A stretch of 64,000 bases of DNA, taken from assembly GCF_004208525.1 (NCBI RefSeq), contig NZ_SGIT01000007.1, positions 62,001 to 126,000 of the forward strand, written 5' to 3'. The DNA comes from Sphingobacterium corticibacterium. Its GTDB lineage: Bacteria; Bacteroidota; Bacteroidia; Sphingobacteriales; Sphingobacteriaceae. Made by a program: the position numbers and the translations under genes. Shown in pieces: positions 46,896 through 54,713 of this stretch. The notes under the pieces are model-generated. The model saw only the letters and a program-made list of their open reading frames with translations. It did no database searches and was not told the DNA's origin. Position 1 is the stretch's first letter, and each line of letters opens with the position of its first letter.

Positions 46896-48584
46896 ATGAT
46901 AAAACTAACTATTTATAAACTTCTTATAGTAGCCTGTATAGGTTTCTGCTACATAATGCCATCACTAAGACTTAACGCTCAAGTTTCACAAACATGGGTT
47001 CCCGATCAAGGTAATGGTACATATAAGAATCCTATTTTATATGCGGATTATTCTGATCCGGATGTTATACGTGTGGGCGACGATTATTATATGACGGCCT
47101 CAAGCTTTAACAGCGTGCCCGGTTTACCCATATTACATTCCAAGGATTTAGTGAATTGGCAAATCGTCAATTACGCACTTGGGGATTTGAATCTCGAAGG
47201 AGTGCCAACAGGATTTTTTGATAAACCTCAGCACGGAAAAGGCGTGTGGGCGCCTTGTATCCGTTACCATAGGGGTGAGTATATAATTTATTGGGGCGAT
47301 CCGGATTTTGGTATTTATGTGGTTAAGACAAAAGATATTCTAGGACCTTGGGATAAACCAATCTTAGTATTACCGGGCAAGGGACGTATCGATCCAAGTC
47401 CGCTGTTCGATGATAATGGTAAAGTCTATTTAACGCATGCTTGGGCAGGGAGCCGTGCGCAGTTTAATAGCGTGATGACTGTTTGTGAAATGGACGAAAC
47501 GGGAAAAAATGTGATTGGTGAAGAAAGCCTGATTTTTGATGGTAACGATGGTATCAATCATACGATAGAAGGGGGCAAGTTTTATAAGAAGGACGGTTAT
47601 TATTATCTGCTGGCACCGGCAGGTGGGGTAGAAATGGGGTGGCAGATCGCGTTACGTTCCAAAAATGTATATGGCCCTTACGAGGTGAAACGGGTTCTCG
47701 ATCAGGGAAAAACGGAGATAAACGGACCGCATCAAGGCGGACTTGTACAAACGCAAACGGGTGAATGGTGGTTTATCCATTTTCAAGATAAAGGGCCATA
47801 TGGTCGTGTGACGCATTTGCAGCCTGTCCAGTGGAAAGATGGCTGGCCGGTAATGGGCATAAATGATAAAGATTATTGTGGCGAACCGGTTACCACGTAT
47901 CGTAAACCGGATGTCGGAAAAACATACCCCATGGTAACGCCGGTAGAAAGTGATGATTTCAATGCGGCGAAGCTCGGATTACAATGGCAATGGCATGCCA
48001 ACCCGCAACAAGGATGGGGATTCCCATCGACCAATGGCTATATACGCTTGTATGGACAATATTTTCCGGATGGATATACAAACTTTTGGAACATTCCTAA
48101 TTTGTTGTTACAAAAGTTACCTGCTCCAAAATTTACAGCTACTGTGAAACTTACTGCTATATTGCAAAATGAAGGCGATCAGGCTGGTTTGATTATGATG
48201 GGCTGGGATTATAGCTATATTGCACTCCGTAAAACAAAGGAGGGGTATACAATAGGTCAAGCTGTTTGTGAGGATGCAGAGCAAAAAGGAAAAGAAAAAT
48301 TAGTGGAAGTACTATCCGTCAAAAATCTACATACAGAGGTGAAATATAATTACCAAACCCGATTGGAAGCGACCGAAATACATCTACGTATGGAAGTTTC
48401 TGATGGCGGGGTATGTCAATTCTTGTATAGCGTTGATGGGAAAGAATTTAGGCCGGTCGGGGAACAATTTCAAGCTAGACAAGGGAAGTGGGTTGGTGCA
48501 AAAATGGGAATGTTTATATTGAATAAGGAACATAATACAATACGTTCGTGGATGGATGTGGATTGGTTTAGAATACATAAATAG
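46896..48584 (+). CDS. GH43-family glycosidase (beta-xylosidase/arabinofuranosidase type)
   Basis: The 562-residue protein has a signal peptide ending 'RLNAQ'. The five-bladed propeller shows the GH43 triad: the base in 'DYSDPDVIRVGDDYYM' (about Asp54), the pKa modulator in 'GRIDPSPLFDDNG', and the acid Glu in 'HTIEGGKFYKKDGYYYL'. A C-terminal beta-sandwich of about 200 residues ('VESDDFNAAKLGLQWQW' onward, with 'SYIALRK') is of the DUF1349-like kind common in GH43 subfamily 12 and related groups. Likely products are xylose or arabinose, which the sugar-porter permease of this PUL could import. It is followed by a strong terminator at 48661, so it may be the last intact enzyme of the unit. 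Confidence 0.9.
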   Translation: MIKLTIYKLLIVACIGFCYIMPSLRLNAQVSQTWVPDQGNGTYKNPILYADYSDPDVIRVGDDYYMTASSFNSVPGLPILHSKDLVNWQIVNYALGDLNLEGVPTGFFDKPQHGKGVWAPCIRYHRGEYIIYWGDPDFGIYVVKTKDILGPWDKPILVLPGKGRIDPSPLFDDNGKVYLTHAWAGSRAQFNSVMTVCEMDETGKNVIGEESLIFDGNDGINHTIEGGKFYKKDGYYYLLAPAGGVEMGWQIALRSKNVYGPYEVKRVLDQGKTEINGPHQGGLVQTQTGEWWFIHFQDKGPYGRVTHLQPVQWKDGWPVMGINDKDYCGEPVTTYRKPDVGKTYPMVTPVESDDFNAAKLGLQWQWHANPQQGWGFPSTNGYIRLYGQYFPDGYTNFWNIPNLLLQKLPAPKFTATVKLTAILQNEGDQAGLIMMGWDYSYIALRKTKEGYTIGQAVCEDAEQKGKEKLVEVLSVKNLHTEVKYNYQTRLEATEIHLRMEVSDGGVCQFLYSVDGKEFRPVGEQFQARQGKWVGAKMGMFILNKEHNTIRSWMDVDWFRIHK

Positions 48585-48660
48585 TATCCTAGATACCGAG
48601 CGTATAAAACAATTTGTACACCTACCAGACGCAAATTAATAGATAGGATTTAGTTTATGT

Positions 48661-48690
48661 AAGCTGCTCCCAAAATGTGGGGCAGCTTTT
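48661..48690 (+). terminator. Rho-independent-like terminator after the GH43 gene
   Basis: AAGCTGCTCCC at 48661-48671 pairs with GGGGCAGCTT at 48679-48688 with one G-T wobble. The 3' side runs into TTTT. It overlaps the first codons of remnant 2, which suggests the hairpin arose from, or was built over, decayed coding sequence. Confidence 0.65.
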
Positions 48691-48828
48691 GTCTCATATG
48701 CTGTAGGGAGTGAGAAAGGAGCCGATTTTATATTATATTTGGGACACGGGACTTTTTTACAAGGTAAAGGGTCAAAAGGGAAGAAGACAACGATAAAGGT
48801 GCAAGATATTAAAGAAATACAATTATGA
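48682..48828 (+). pseudogene. Orphan 3' tail of a heparinase II/III-like gene, remnant 2
   Basis: In one open frame the sequence reads 'SYAVGSEKGADFILYLGHGTFLQGKG', here joined directly to 'KGKKTTIKVQDIKEIQL' and stop. It parallels the intact protein's 'TYAVVSEKGDDFTLFLGHGKLLQGKG' and its end 'DFGEIKL', but lacks the roughly 30 residues between them. No start or upstream body exists. The TGA stop overlaps the ATG of the DUF1080 gene. Its end is closer to remnant 1 than to the intact gene, so both remnants probably derive from the same extinct paralogue group. Confidence 0.78.
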
Positions 48829-49643
48829 AGTATGCTATTATATTAATCTGTATGAGTGTTCTTATGAATGCTTGCGACAGCTCGAAATCGCAAAAAAATG
48901 ATGAAGAATGGATAGCGCTCTTTAATGGAAAAGATTTAGACGACTGGTTTGTAAAAATAAACGGTCACGACTTTGGCGTAAACTATGGGCAAACCTTCGG
49001 GGTGGATAGTGGTATTCTAAAAGTAAGTTATGATCAATACGGTGATTTTAACGATCAGTTTGGTCATTTATATTACAAAGTTCCATTTTCTCATTACCAT
49101 TTGATTGCCTAGTATCGGTTTGTTGGCGAACTTCATCAGGGAGCACCAAGCTATACTTTACGTAATAGTGGGATTATGTTTCATTCCCAAGATCCTCGTA
49201 AAATGCTTAAAAATCAAGATTGGCCAATATCTATTGAGATGCAATTTCTTGGAGGCTTGGGAGATGGGAAAGAAAGGCCCACAGGAAATATGTGTTCTCC
49301 TGGCACGCATGTCGTGTACAACGGAAAACTGTCTGAAGAGCATTGTATTAATTCTACATCCAAAACATACCATGGCGATCAATGGGTTACGGCAGAACTT
49401 ATCGTTCATGGGGATTCTGTAATTCAACATGTGATCAATGGGGACACGGTGTTGCAGTATTCAAAACCCCAAATCGGTGGATCTGTGGTCAATGGTCACG
49501 ATCCAAAAGAAAAAATCGACGGTAAATTATTGAACAATGGTTTTATTGCATTGCAAAGTGAGGGACAACCAGTGCAATTTCGAACAGTGAAGTTATTAGA
49601 TCTTAGTCAGAAAACACGATCCGGAGATAGATCCATAAATTAA
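48825..49643 (+). pseudogene. DUF1080 (3-keto-disaccharide-hydrolase-type) lipoprotein gene interrupted by an amber codon
   Basis: The frame from ATG 48825 encodes a lipoprotein ('SVLMNAC', Cys17) with the DUF1080 start 'EWIALFNGKDLDDWFVKI'. A TAG at 49110-49112 stops it after 95 residues. The same frame goes on without shift to 49643 and supplies the rest of the domain: 'YRFVGELHQGAPSYTLRNSGIMFHSQDP', 'QFLGGLGDGKERPTGN', 'WVTAELIVHGDSV' and 'GFIALQSEGQPVQFRTVKLL'. The intact family sequence would have an acidic or basic residue at the TAG (for example Lys, AAG to TAG), so a single substitution explains it. It may be a recent pseudogene, a read-through gene or a sequencing error. The family is a jelly-roll fold linked to glycan degradation. 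Confidence 0.85.
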
Positions 49644-49711
49644 AAAGGTACATAAATGATAAGCGTAAACACAGATGTTTTCCACTAAAAACCGAACGGT
49701 CCACGGTTTTT

Positions 49712-50290
49712 GGCAATCCCTTTGTCACATAAAGGGAATGGTTTATCTGATCCAGTACCCACTTTTTCGGCAGGAGTGTTCCCCTTTTGTTGTACGGTGA
49801 TCCCTTTATCATATACAGTGAATGGTTTGTCTGATCTAGTGTCCACTTTTCGGGTTGGAGTGTTCCCTTTTTGTTATACAGTAATCCCTTTATCATATAC
49901 AGTGAGTGGTCTGTCTGATCCAGTGCCCACTTTTTCGGCAGGAGTGTTCCCCTTTTGTTGTACAGTGATCCCTTTATCATATACAGTGAATGGTTTGTCT
50001 GATCTAGTGTCCACTTTTTGGGCTGAAGTGTTCCCTTTTTGTTATACAGTGAATGGTTTGTCTGATCTAGTGTCCACTTTTTGGGCTGAAGTGTTCCCTT
50101 TTTGTTATACAGTGAATGGTTTGTCTGATCTAGTGTCCACTTTTTCGGCAGAAGTGTTCCCTTTTTGCTGTGCAGCGATCCCTGTATCGTATACAGTGAA
50201 TGGTTTATCTGATCCAGTGTCTACTTTTTCGGCAGGAGTGTTCCCTTTTTGTTGTACCGTGATTACCTATTCGGCATAGTGTAATCACAC
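49712..50290. repeat. 21-bp minisatellite with 84-bp higher-order unit
   Basis: The region is built of 21-bp monomers starting AGTG. Four monomer types follow each other in fixed order: AATGGTTTGTCTGATCT, TCCACTTTTTCGGCAGG, TTCCCTTTTTGTTGTAC and ATCCCTTTATCATATAC, each after AGTG. Together they make 84 bp. Seven higher-order copies begin at 49740, 49824, 49908, 49992, 50055, 50118 and 50202; the fourth and fifth are 63 bp because the last monomer type is missing. Degenerate monomers continue on both flanks in the same 21-bp phase. The array is free of stops in one plus frame for 189 codons and mostly free on the minus strand, as expected from a period divisible by three. It lies between convergent genes. 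Confidence 0.92.
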
Positions 50291-50333
50291 TACGTCATAA
50301 AGTGTTCGGTAAAAGCGACAAACCGTACGGTTT
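50259..50333. terminator. Two dyads at the right edge of the repeat array, convergent-gene boundary
   Basis: GTGATTAC at 50259-50266 pairs with GTAATCAC at 50281-50288 (14-base loop). AAACCGTACGGTTT at 50320-50333 is a perfect 14-bp palindrome. Both lie downstream of the minus-strand response-regulator gene and of the plus-strand PUL. They could end transcription from the minus side, but neither has a long T-run, so the call is weak. Confidence 0.35.
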
Positions 50334-50384
50334 TTGACCCATATATAGGCCCCATTCCCGCTAAGTGTTTAAGTTAACTTGATC

Positions 50385-51059
50385 TTATTCCGTTGAAAGT
50401 TCCTTTGCGTCTGAATCCAAAGCCTGTAAAACTTCATCCATATTTTTCGTGTGAAATTTACGGAGAATGTTTTGCCGATGGGCTTCCACGGTACGAATAC
50501 TAACATTCAAAATTTCAGCGACTTCTTTTGTGCTGAGATGATCACGCGTCATCTTTATTATTTCGAGTTCTCTTCTGGAGAGAGATATACTGCCCGGAGA
50601 AGCCAACTTGTTAGCGTTAGTATGGGTTCGGGAGTCGAGGTATTTTTTTACTAAAATATCGGTTACTTCACCAATGAAATAAAACCGACCAGCATAAACG
50701 GAACGGATGGCATTCAGGAAAATTTTATTGCTTGTATCTTTTAATATAAATCCGCTGGCTTTCATATCTAAAGCTCTCGTTACATAATCTGGACTATCAT
50801 ACAAACTAAAGAAAATTATTTTGCTATTGGGGCGCAGCCGTAATATGGCTTCTGCAGTTTCAATGCCATTAATTCCCGGCATTCGGATATCCATGATAAT
50901 CACATCCGGAATTATGGTGACCAAATCTTCCAGTGCAGTCTCGCCGTCCGCGGCTTCACCAACCACTTCCATATCTTCTTCACGGTCTATAAGTTGTTTC
51001 AATCCATTCCTGAATATTTCGTGATCATCTACCAAAAAAACTTTAATCGCTGTGTTCAT
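50385..51059 (-). CDS. NarL/LuxR-family response regulator
   Basis: The 224-residue regulator has a receiver domain with acidic pair 'VDDHEIFRNGL', phospho-acceptor Asp57 in 'VIIMDIRMPG', and 'ILKDTSNK' with the conserved Lys. A LuxR-type HTH follows at about 155-215 ('LSRRELEIIKMTRDHLSTKEVAEILNVSIRTVEAHRQNILRKF' in pieces). It starts 1 bp after the histidine-kinase gene on the same strand, so they form one pair. The pair is downstream of ureC, but a terminator-like hairpin separates them, so a link to urea or nitrogen control is possible but unproven. Confidence 0.92.
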   Translation of the reverse strand: MNTAIKVFLVDDHEIFRNGLKQLIDREEDMEVVGEAADGETALEDLVTIIPDVIIMDIRMPGINGIETAEAILRLRPNSKIIFFSLYDSPDYVTRALDMKASGFILKDTSNKIFLNAIRSVYAGRFYFIGEVTDILVKKYLDSRTHTNANKLASPGSISLSRRELEIIKMTRDHLSTKEVAEILNVSIRTVEAHRQNILRKFHTKNMDEVLQALDSDAKELSTE

Positions 51060-51060
51060 G

Positions 51061-52863
51061 TTAACATGGTATTTCTAGTACAACAGTTGTTCCTTTCCCC
51101 GGCTCTGTATCGAGCGTGAATATACCGCCCAATAGTTCAGCGCGTTCTTTCATGCCTTTTAAACCGTTCATCTTACGCGTTCTGTTAGGGTCATATAAGT
51201 GGTTCTCTTCAAAATAAAAGCCGCTGCCATTGTCTTTGACGATTAAATTAAGAAAATCTTGCGAAGTATCAACATATATTTCCACTAAAGTAGCCTCGGC
51301 GTGCTTGATAATATTATTTAGGCTTTCTTGCATAATACGGTATAATGTAACTTCAAGTTCCGGCGAGAGTATTTTCTGCCCAATATTGCTCTCCAGCACA
51401 AAAGAAATGGAACGATCTGCATCCTTACACGTCTTAATAAGATCCTCGATGGCAGATAGCAGGCCGAAATCTTCCAGGACACTTGGTAATAGGTCTGCAC
51501 ATATTCGACGAGTTTCGATAATCAGTTTGTGGAGCATGGAGTTAACGGCAAGCATATCGGCACTTTTATCACTATTTTCATCCGCTATCTGTTCCAACTT
51601 CATACGGAGGCTGGTCAGCATTTGCCCAATACCGTCATGTATTTCAGTGGCTACACGCTTGCGCTCCTTCTCTTGTCCGTTAATAATGGCAAACGAACGT
51701 ATATGTTTATCCTGCGTCTCGCGTTTGAGCTTTTCTTCAATGAGTAACCTATTCTCACGTTCTGCGTTCTTTCGTTTCGTAATATCGTTCGCAATGACCA
51801 AGTATTGATATAGGCTCCCCATTTTATCGAAGACAGGAATTAAGGTCACATCTAGCCAGAATCCACTTCCATCAGATGCATAATCAAAGATTTCGTCCTG
51901 CCACACCTCGAAACGTTTTTTCGGATGGCGTATATGTTCGTAGATGATACATTCGCTCGCAGTCGTGTTATTGTAAAATATGAATTTGTCACGCAGTTGA
52001 GACATCGTATACCGCGTAACGTGGCCATACTTTTCATTCGCATAGAGGATCTTACCTTCTGGATCAATCTTAACAAGATAGGTAGCTTTATCTAATGCAA
52101 AATTTATTTCGCGGATTTCATTGTAGGAATGTTCCATGGCGACATGAGCCTCCTGCAGTTTTTCGGAAAGTTGTGTGGAACGCTTTTCCGATTTTACCAA
52201 TCCGATGACAACACGTCTGATATATATGGACAACGGATAAAAAATAAATAATACCTCTAACGTGATTGTCAGGAGGAGTACGCCGCACATAATATAATCG
52301 GTGTCTTTCAGCCGGCTGATTCGCTCTCTGGCAAATCGATCATATTCAAATACAATTAAATCCATTCCCAGTAGATAGGATTGTTCATTGTTCAGTATAG
52401 TTTCTACATATGGCCGCAAAAGGGTAGGATTTGCCGAAGTAGTTGTATCAATAATAGCGATTATATGTTCTGCTGCCAGCATCATTTCATTACGTGGATG
52501 ACTGACCAGTTCAAAAAGCTCTTTTATTTCCCCTAAATTGTAAGTGGGCAATTCGAGAAATTTATTTCCATCTTCCAGGCTTTTTTGTACTTTCTCCCAC
52601 TGGCGGAGCGTATTCAGAAATTCTTTCTTACTATTTTCGTAATCGTAACCATTTTGCAGCATAAGGGCCGTCTTACTAAGTGTTTGGCTGTGGGTGCGCA
52701 AACGTGCCGTGAAATTGATTACATGCGAATCGTCTAAAGAGCGACTCAGGTGTTGCTGTATCCGCCATTGGCTCGCTATTGTTAGGAATGCAATGATGGA
52801 CAAGGCGATGATATACCGCGATGTGAATTTTTTAAATAGCTTTCCTTCTACAGATTTTTTCAC
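51061..52863 (-). CDS. PAS-containing NarX-like sensor histidine kinase (HisKA_3)
   Basis: This 600-residue membrane kinase has helix 1 at about 16-34. A periplasmic helical sensor of about 155 residues resembles the type IV pili/NarX-like four-helix domains ('ARLRTHSQTLSKTALMLQNG'). Helix 2 is at about 190-212, followed by a coiled coil. A PAS domain occupies about 255-375 ('ALDKATYLVKIDPEGKILYANEKYG' in part, 'ANDITKRKNAE'). The HisKA_3 box 'ATEIHDGIGQMLTSLR' contains His409. The ATPase ends 'DNGSGF', 'GLKGMKERAELLGGIF' and 'GKGTTVVLEIP'. It is the partner of the NarL-type regulator that follows. The signal is unknown. NarX-type periplasmic domains bind small anions, but the P-box residues are not obvious here. 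Confidence 0.9.
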   Translation of the reverse strand: MKKSVEGKLFKKFTSRYIIALSIIAFLTIASQWRIQQHLSRSLDDSHVINFTARLRTHSQTLSKTALMLQNGYDYENSKKEFLNTLRQWEKVQKSLEDGNKFLELPTYNLGEIKELFELVSHPRNEMMLAAEHIIAIIDTTTSANPTLLRPYVETILNNEQSYLLGMDLIVFEYDRFARERISRLKDTDYIMCGVLLLTITLEVLFIFYPLSIYIRRVVIGLVKSEKRSTQLSEKLQEAHVAMEHSYNEIREINFALDKATYLVKIDPEGKILYANEKYGHVTRYTMSQLRDKFIFYNNTTASECIIYEHIRHPKKRFEVWQDEIFDYASDGSGFWLDVTLIPVFDKMGSLYQYLVIANDITKRKNAERENRLLIEEKLKRETQDKHIRSFAIINGQEKERKRVATEIHDGIGQMLTSLRMKLEQIADENSDKSADMLAVNSMLHKLIIETRRICADLLPSVLEDFGLLSAIEDLIKTCKDADRSISFVLESNIGQKILSPELEVTLYRIMQESLNNIIKHAEATLVEIYVDTSQDFLNLIVKDNGSGFYFEENHLYDPNRTRKMNGLKGMKERAELLGGIFTLDTEPGKGTTVVLEIPC

Positions 52864-52920
52864 AGGATTTTTTTGTTAGTCCGATACGCACGGCAGCGCT
52901 GTCATGCCGTTGTTTTAAAG

Positions 52921-52947
52921 CAACAGAAGCCGCTATGGCTTCTGTTG
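52921..52947 (-). terminator. Perfect 11-bp hairpin after ureC
   Basis: CAACAGAAGCC at 52921-52931 and GGCTTCTGTTG at 52937-52947 are exact inverse complements with a 5-base loop. On the minus strand the hairpin lies 14 bp after the ureC stop and is followed by CTTTAAAA. It should end or strongly reduce transcription of the urease operon before the histidine-kinase gene. Confidence 0.75.
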
Positions 52948-52960
52948 AAAATCGCGATTT

Positions 52961-54673
52961 CTAAAATAGGCTATACAGCTGTGTCAATGGGAGTTTTTCT
53001 GCCGGTTCACAGCTTATCGGTGTTCCATCGGCAGTTACTTCATATGTATCCGGGTCAACCTTTATTTTCGGAAGAGCATCGTTGAAGACCATATCTTTTT
53101 TTCGTATATTTCGTGTATTTCGTACAGGTTGGATCATTTTATTTAATCCGTAAGTTTCCACGTTATCTACCGAAGCTTGTGATACGAAAGCGATGGAAGT
53201 ATTACCTACAGCGCTACCTAATGCGCCGTACATTGGTCTAGAAAATATCGGCTCCGTCGTTGCAATAGAGCCATTTGGATCTCCCATCTGTGCTTGTACA
53301 ACAGTCCCTCCTTTAAGCGTAAGTTCAGGTTTAATACCAAAAAAACGAGGATCCCATACGACAAGATCTGCCAGTTTACCCGGTTCAATAGAACCGATAA
53401 GGTGGCTACATCCGTGTGTGATTGCTGGATTGATGGTGTACTTTGCAATATATCTTTTAATCCGGAAATTATCCGTATCAGTCTCACTATCTTCAGGGAG
53501 GCTTCCAAGCTGTATCTTCATTTTGTCCGCAATCTGCCAAGTTCTGCATATTACCTCTCCAACACGGCCCATGGCCTGCGAATCAGAAGTAAACATGGAT
53601 ATGGCGCCCATATCATGCAGTACATCTTCAGCGGCAATGGTCTGTTTTCGGATACGGCTCGCGGCGAATGCCACATCCTCATCTATACTTTTGTCCAAAT
53701 GGTGGCAGACCATCAGCATATCGAGGTGCTCATCCACGGTATTAATAGTATACGGGTTAGTAGGTGATGTAGACGACGGTAATACATTAGGTTCTCCCAA
53801 CATGGTAATAGTATCCGGCGCGTGTCCGCCGCCAGCCCCTTCAATGTGGTAGCAATGTATTGCTCTATCGTTAAACGCTTTGATCGAGTCTTCGACATAG
53901 CAACTTTCATTCAAGGAATCCGTATGGATACACACCTGTACATCGTATTGATCGGCTATAGATAAACAATTGTCGATAGCGGAAGCCGATGATGCCCAGT
54001 CCTCATGTAGTTTAAGTGTCATTGCGCCAGCCTTTATCTGTGCTTCCAATTCTTTCGGTCCGGAAGAACTACCTTTGCCTAAGAAACCTATGTTCAAAGG
54101 AAAAGTGTCCGTCGCCTGCAACATCATTTTTATATAGGTAGCATTGGGGGTAATCGTCGTTGCCAGTGTGCCGGTAGTTGGTCCGGTACCCCCTCCAATA
54201 AGTGTCGTTATGCCACTCGATAACGCTTCTTCCGCTTGTTGTGGGCAGATAAAATGTACGTGCGTATCTACCCCGCCGGCAGTAATTATTTTTCCTTCAC
54301 CTGAAATGATTTCCGTATTTGCACCAATAATCATGTGTTGGTCTACACCGTCCATGATGTGTGGATTTCCGCCTTTTCCTATGCCGACGATCAGGTTGTC
54401 TTTGATGCCTATATCCGCCTTATATATCCCGGTATGATCGACAATCAAGGCATTGGTAATGATCATATCCAGCACTTCGTCGGGCTCAAACCCTGTAGCT
54501 TGCGCCATGCCGTCGCGCACAGACTTACCACCGCCGAAAATACATTCTTCGCCGTACACGGTAAGATCTTTCTCTACGGAAGCAATGAGGTTTGTGTCAC
54601 CCAAACGTATTTTATCACCCGTTGTCAGTCCGAACAATTCGGCATATTTTGTTTTTGATATCTTGTGTGCCAT
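52961..54673 (-). CDS. ureC: Urease alpha subunit
   Basis: The 570-residue protein is full length for UreC. Active-site residues are all present with an offset of four from the Klebsiella numbering: His138 and His140 in 'GVDTHVHFICPQQ', the carbamylated Lys221 in 'GAMTLKLHEDWASS', His250 in 'CIHTDSLNE', His276 in 'IEGAGGGHAPD', the flap Cys323 in 'MVCHHLDKS' and the nickel-binding Asp364 in 'FTSDSQAMGR'. The C-terminus 'ISCEPAEKLPLTQLYSLF' is typical. It hydrolyses urea to ammonia and carbamate in the cytoplasm and needs two nickel ions. It lies 40 bp after the fused ureAB gene. No ureD, E, F, G or H gene is seen in the window, though nickel loading needs them. Confidence 0.97.
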   Translation of the reverse strand: MAHKISKTKYAELFGLTTGDKIRLGDTNLIASVEKDLTVYGEECIFGGGKSVRDGMAQATGFEPDEVLDMIITNALIVDHTGIYKADIGIKDNLIVGIGKGGNPHIMDGVDQHMIIGANTEIISGEGKIITAGGVDTHVHFICPQQAEEALSSGITTLIGGGTGPTTGTLATTITPNATYIKMMLQATDTFPLNIGFLGKGSSSGPKELEAQIKAGAMTLKLHEDWASSASAIDNCLSIADQYDVQVCIHTDSLNESCYVEDSIKAFNDRAIHCYHIEGAGGGHAPDTITMLGEPNVLPSSTSPTNPYTINTVDEHLDMLMVCHHLDKSIDEDVAFAASRIRKQTIAAEDVLHDMGAISMFTSDSQAMGRVGEVICRTWQIADKMKIQLGSLPEDSETDTDNFRIKRYIAKYTINPAITHGCSHLIGSIEPGKLADLVVWDPRFFGIKPELTLKGGTVVQAQMGDPNGSIATTEPIFSRPMYGALGSAVGNTSIAFVSQASVDNVETYGLNKMIQPVRNTRNIRKKDMVFNDALPKIKVDPDTYEVTADGTPISCEPAEKLPLTQLYSLF

Positions 54674-54713
54674 TTTATTAAAGTTTTTTAAATAATCTGA
54701 TGTTGTAAACGAT

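Noticed and set aside
48682..48828. Remnant 2 as an alternative 5' extension of the DUF1080 gene
   Set aside because: It is in another frame, ends in TGA overlapping the ATG, and aligns with the heparinase-like C-terminus.
49710..50279. 189-codon plus-strand ORF over the repeat array as a real gene
   Set aside because: It starts with TTG, has only repeated Val/Phe/Ser/Cys heptads, no signal or fold, and is open only because a 21-bp period without stops stays open in frame. It is listed as a repeat instead.
49712..50290. CRISPR array
   Set aside because: Units are contiguous 21-bp monomers with no unique spacers and no cas genes nearby.
50320..50333. 14-bp palindrome as a confident terminator
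   Set aside because: No clear loop and only a short T-run; it could equally be an operator or a degenerate repeat monomer.
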